Source: SIG710 sp045587665
Lineage (GTDB): Bacteria; Bacillota; Clostridia; Oscillospirales; CAG-272
DNA: 15,614 nt
NCBI GenBank assembly: GCA_045587665.1
Contig: JAZNCT010000009.1
Span: forward strand, 1-15,614
Reading direction: 5' to 3'
Below the pieces are notes generated by a model. The model saw only the letters and a list, made by a program, of their open reading frames with translations, searched no databases and was not told the DNA's origin. Below, one piece after another: positions 14,001-15,614 of the stretch (position 1 is its first letter; each line of letters starts with the position of its first letter). The translations under genes were made by a program, and so were the position numbers.

Positions 14001-14441
14001 ATGAAAAAATTTTTTACATTAAATTTGCTGCAATTCTATTTCGGGTACGAAAAAAAGTCATTTGGAGACGAAATTGGTGAAGTGATCCAAGATAATGCAG
14101 GGATGATTATTTTCACTATTTTATTATCCGGAATCTTATTCATTGTGGGGTCGTTAGTTTTTCTAAAATGGATGAAAAAGTCACAGAGCAACACTCTTGG
14201 AACAGATGATATCGAAAATTATAAAAAAATTTGCATAAAAGTAAAAGTTGTAAACAAGGTCAACAAGACAGCCAATTACACCGACCCGTTCAATCACATA
14301 ATTTTTGAAAAAGAGGATGGAGAACGTCTTAATTTTGCATTACAGGATGTGCAAAAATATAACGATATTGTTGTAGGTGATGAAGGACTCCTAACTTATG
14401 CAGGACGAGCCTTCATTGATTTCGTAAGAATTTCCAAATAA
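14001..14441 (+). CDS. One-TM protein with DUF2500-like domain
   Basis: A 146-residue protein. Residues 1-33 are an amphipathic, charged N-terminal part; 34-57 form one membrane helix (MIIFTILLSGILFIVGSLVFL); 76-143 resemble DUF2500: IIFEKEDGERLNFAL, then VGDEGLLTYAGRAFIDF corresponds to the family pattern TFE..DG.R.E......Y..L..GD.G.LTY.G..F..F. This is a small beta-rich domain on the cytoplasmic or outer face of the membrane; its function is not known. The ATG has AAGGAG seven bases upstream, and a perfect promoter lies 48 bases before it. It is paired with the divergent XRE regulator inside the PFOR-end insert. Codons are AT-rich compared with the flanks. An effector or toxin role is possible but nothing in the sequence shows it. 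Confidence 0.75.
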   Translation: MKKFFTLNLLQFYFGYEKKSFGDEIGEVIQDNAGMIIFTILLSGILFIVGSLVFLKWMKKSQSNTLGTDDIENYKKICIKVKVVNKVNKTANYTDPFNHIIFEKEDGERLNFALQDVQKYNDIVVGDEGLLTYAGRAFIDFVRISK

Positions 14442-14450
14442 ACAAACAGG

Positions 14451-14465
14451 GCGGCTTAATGCCGC
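14451..14465 (+). terminator. Weak hairpin after the DUF2500-like gene
   Basis: GCGGC (14451-14455) and GCCGC (14461-14465) form a 5-bp stem with loop TTAAT, followed by ATATTATTTG. A short, weak terminator at best; the stronger hairpin at 14506-14539 may do the work. Confidence 0.3.
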
Positions 14466-14505
14466 ATATTATTTGTAGCAAAGAAATTGTCCTAATTACA
14501 AAAAC

Positions 14506-14539
14506 ATAAGGACTGAGCCGATTTCGGCTCAGTCCTTAT
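14506..14539. terminator. Terminator downstream of PFOR, carried by the insert
   Basis: A perfect 16-bp inverted repeat (14506-14521 with 14524-14539; core AAGGACTGAGCCGA) with a TT loop. On the minus strand it is followed by GTTTTTGTAATT, so it ends PFOR transcripts; on the plus strand TTATTTG follows. It lies 23 bases from the PFOR stop and inside the inserted segment. Its outer GGACTG/CAGTCC pairs are shared with the terminator at 13464-13490. Confidence 0.85.
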
Positions 14540-14552
14540 TTGTATCAGCTTT

Positions 14553-14599
14553 TTATGAGATATTACTTCTCCTCGGGAGCATAGAGCTCGCCCATCTTA
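14553..14599. repeat. Right copy of 47-bp direct repeat (within live PFOR gene)
   Basis: Partner of 13499-13545, one mismatch. This copy contains the functional last codons and stop of PFOR (stop at 14563-14565) and 10 bases of downstream sequence. Confidence 0.93.
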
Positions 14600-15614
14600 A
14601 CGAGACGGTCGTACTTAGCTCTTGCAGCCTTTTCAGCTTCCTCAAAGAGCTTTTCTGCTCTCTCGGGGAACTGCTGTGCAAGACGGCTGTAACGAGTTTC
14701 ACTTGTGATGAACTCCTTATAGTCTGCTGTTGCGGGCTTGCAGTCGATGCTGAGAGGATTCTTACCCTCTGCCTTAAGAGCAGGGTTAAATCTGAACATC
14801 TGCCAGTAGCCTGCCTCAACGGCTCTCTTCATTTCGATCTGAGAGTTAGCCATTGTACCCTTGATACCGTGCATCTCACAAGGAGCGTAACCGATAACGA
14901 TGGAAGGACCGTTATATGCCTCAGCCTCTGTAAGAGCCTTAAGTGTCTGGTTCATATCAGCGCCCATTGCGATCTGTGCTGTGTAAACATAACCATAGGA
15001 CATTGCGATCTCTGCAAGGTTCTTCTTGCCGATTGCCTTACCTGCTGCTGCAAACTGAGCAACCTGACCTATGTTGGAAGCCTTCGATGCCTGTCCGCCT
15101 GTGTTAGAATAAACCTCGGTATCGAATACCATAATGTTTACGTCCTCGCCGGAAGCCATAACATGGTCGAGACCGCCAAAGCCGATATCATATGCCCATC
15201 CGTCACCACCGAAGACCCAAACGGACTTCTTGGAGAGGTAATCCTTTTCCTTGAGGATCGCGGGAGCTGTGGGGCAACCCTGTGCAGCAGCCTTTTCGAG
15301 CTCTGCTACGAGTGCATCGGTAGCTGCAGCGTTTGCTGCGCCGTTATCCTTTGTATCAATATAGTTCTGAGCAGCTGCCTTGAAATCATCGCTTGCCTTG
15401 TCAGAAGCCATCATTTCGCTGACCTTGCGGATGAGCTTCTCGCGAATGGTCTTGTGTGCAAGAGCCATACCGAGACCGTGCTCAGCGTTATCCTCGAAGA
15501 GGGAGTTAGCCCATGCAGGACCGTGACCCTTTTCGTTTACTGTGTAGGGAGATGTAGCTGCGGGACCGCCCCAGATTGAGGAACAGCCTGTAGCGTTAGA
15601 GATATACATTCTGT
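14563..15614 (-). CDS. nifJ: Pyruvate:ferredoxin (flavodoxin) oxidoreductase, C-terminal part
   Basis: About 350 residues of the C-terminal domain of the single-chain PFOR, which is normally about 1170-1180 residues; the 5' two thirds lie outside the window. It opens with MYISNATGCSSIWGGP, where the Cys is a ligand of the TPP-proximal [4Fe-4S] cluster in the family. The thiamine pyrophosphate site is clear: GGDGWAYDIGFGGLDHV, then VFDTEVYSNTGGQASKAS. The last Cys ligand region is GYAPCEMHGI. The Met at 15609 is internal, since the frame is open to the window edge. The enzyme oxidises pyruvate to acetyl-CoA and CO2 with reduction of ferredoxin. Downstream are a terminator and the 1.05-kb insert, then nfnAB on the same strand, which uses reduced ferredoxin. 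The end of the gene is the duplicated 47-bp target. Confidence 0.95.
   Translation of the reverse strand, partial: RMYISNATGCSSIWGGPAATSPYTVNEKGHGPAWANSLFEDNAEHGLGMALAHKTIREKLIRKVSEMMASDKASDDFKAAAQNYIDTKDNGAANAAATDALVAELEKAAAQGCPTAPAILKEKDYLSKKSVWVFGGDGWAYDIGFGGLDHVMASGEDVNIMVFDTEVYSNTGGQASKASNIGQVAQFAAAGKAIGKKNLAEIAMSYGYVYTAQIAMGADMNQTLKALTEAEAYNGPSIVIGYAPCEMHGIKGTMANSQIEMKRAVEAGYWQMFRFNPALKAEGKNPLSIDCKPATADYKEFITSETRYSRLAQQFPERAEKLFEEAEKAARAKYDRLVKMGELYAPEEK

Larger units (their letters stand above)
13499..14599. mobile_element. About 1.05-kb insert in the 3' end of the PFOR gene (candidate non-autonomous integrative element)
   Basis: Two direct 47-bp copies of the PFOR gene end bound an AT-rich segment carrying a divergent XRE-regulator/DUF2500-like pair and one terminator. 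Base composition and codon use (many AAA, ATT, TTT, AAT) differ visibly from nfnAB and PFOR on either side. The geometry is what integrative elements produce when they recombine into the end of a conserved protein gene: the element supplies a replacement 3' end (right copy) and the displaced native end stays as the left copy. No integrase, transposase or terminal inverted repeat is present, so any mobility would need a recombinase in trans. A past tandem duplication of PFOR with deletion is the main alternative. Confidence 0.6.

Noticed and set aside
13499..14599. Classical insertion sequence
   Set aside because: No transposase and no terminal inverted repeats; the direct repeats are 47 bp and consist of host gene sequence, far longer than usual target duplications.
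14869..15579. A 236-codon plus-strand Cys-rich open frame opposite PFOR
   Set aside because: Antisense shadow of a strongly conserved gene; the apparent Cys richness comes from reverse reading of alanine (GCA) and threonine (ACA) codons.

Overview
The window looks like chromosome of an anaerobic, low-to-moderate GC member of the Clostridia, probably an Oscillospiraceae/Ruminococcaceae-type gut bacterium. The reasons are the pairing of pyruvate:ferredoxin oxidoreductase with NfnAB, a group II ECF vitamin transporter component, strong AGGAGG-type ribosome binding sites with several TTG starts, and many intrinsic terminators. No tRNA, rRNA, CRISPR array or transposase is visible. The taxonomic placement is inference from gene content only.

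Layout. 1-337: two copies of a 184-bp, strongly folding repeat; the second is cut short after a variable hairpin. 479-2339: an ECF transporter S component (minus) and a MocR-type PLP-binding regulator (plus) diverge from overlapping promoters, which suggests control of vitamin B6-related uptake. 2372-5530: a CPA2-type Na+(K+)/H+ antiporter followed by a SulP anion permease with a STAS domain, separated by an intrinsic terminator and ended by a very strong one. 5531-6267: a long intergenic region with hairpins, a decayed C-terminal fragment of a 2-hydroxyacid dehydrogenase on the minus strand, and AT-rich DNA with DnaA-box-like motifs. 6268-10866: a tight four-gene operon (ABC ATPase, ABC-2 permease, GldG-like protein, DUF4340 protein), a Gld-type envelope ABC system of unknown substrate. 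10921-11065: terminators between converging operons. 11064-13327 (minus): nfnA-nfnB, the electron-bifurcating ferredoxin/NADH/NADP+ transhydrogenase. 14563-15614 (minus): the C-terminal third of pyruvate:ferredoxin oxidoreductase, running off the window.

The most unusual structure lies between PFOR and nfnAB. A 47-bp segment made of the last 12 codons of PFOR (stop included) plus 10 bp downstream is present twice in direct orientation, 1054 bp apart, with one synonymous difference. Between the copies is an AT-rich module with a divergent gene pair, an XRE-family repressor (minus) and a one-TM DUF2500-like protein (plus), with candidate operators around the promoters and its own terminator. 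This is the signature of a small element that integrated into the 3' end of a protein-coding gene and rebuilt that gene's end and terminator. No recombinase is present.

Functionally, PFOR makes reduced ferredoxin and NfnAB turns reduced ferredoxin plus NADH into NADPH, so the right end is a redox module. The left half is membrane transport: vitamin, cation/proton, anion, and the Gld-like ABC complex.
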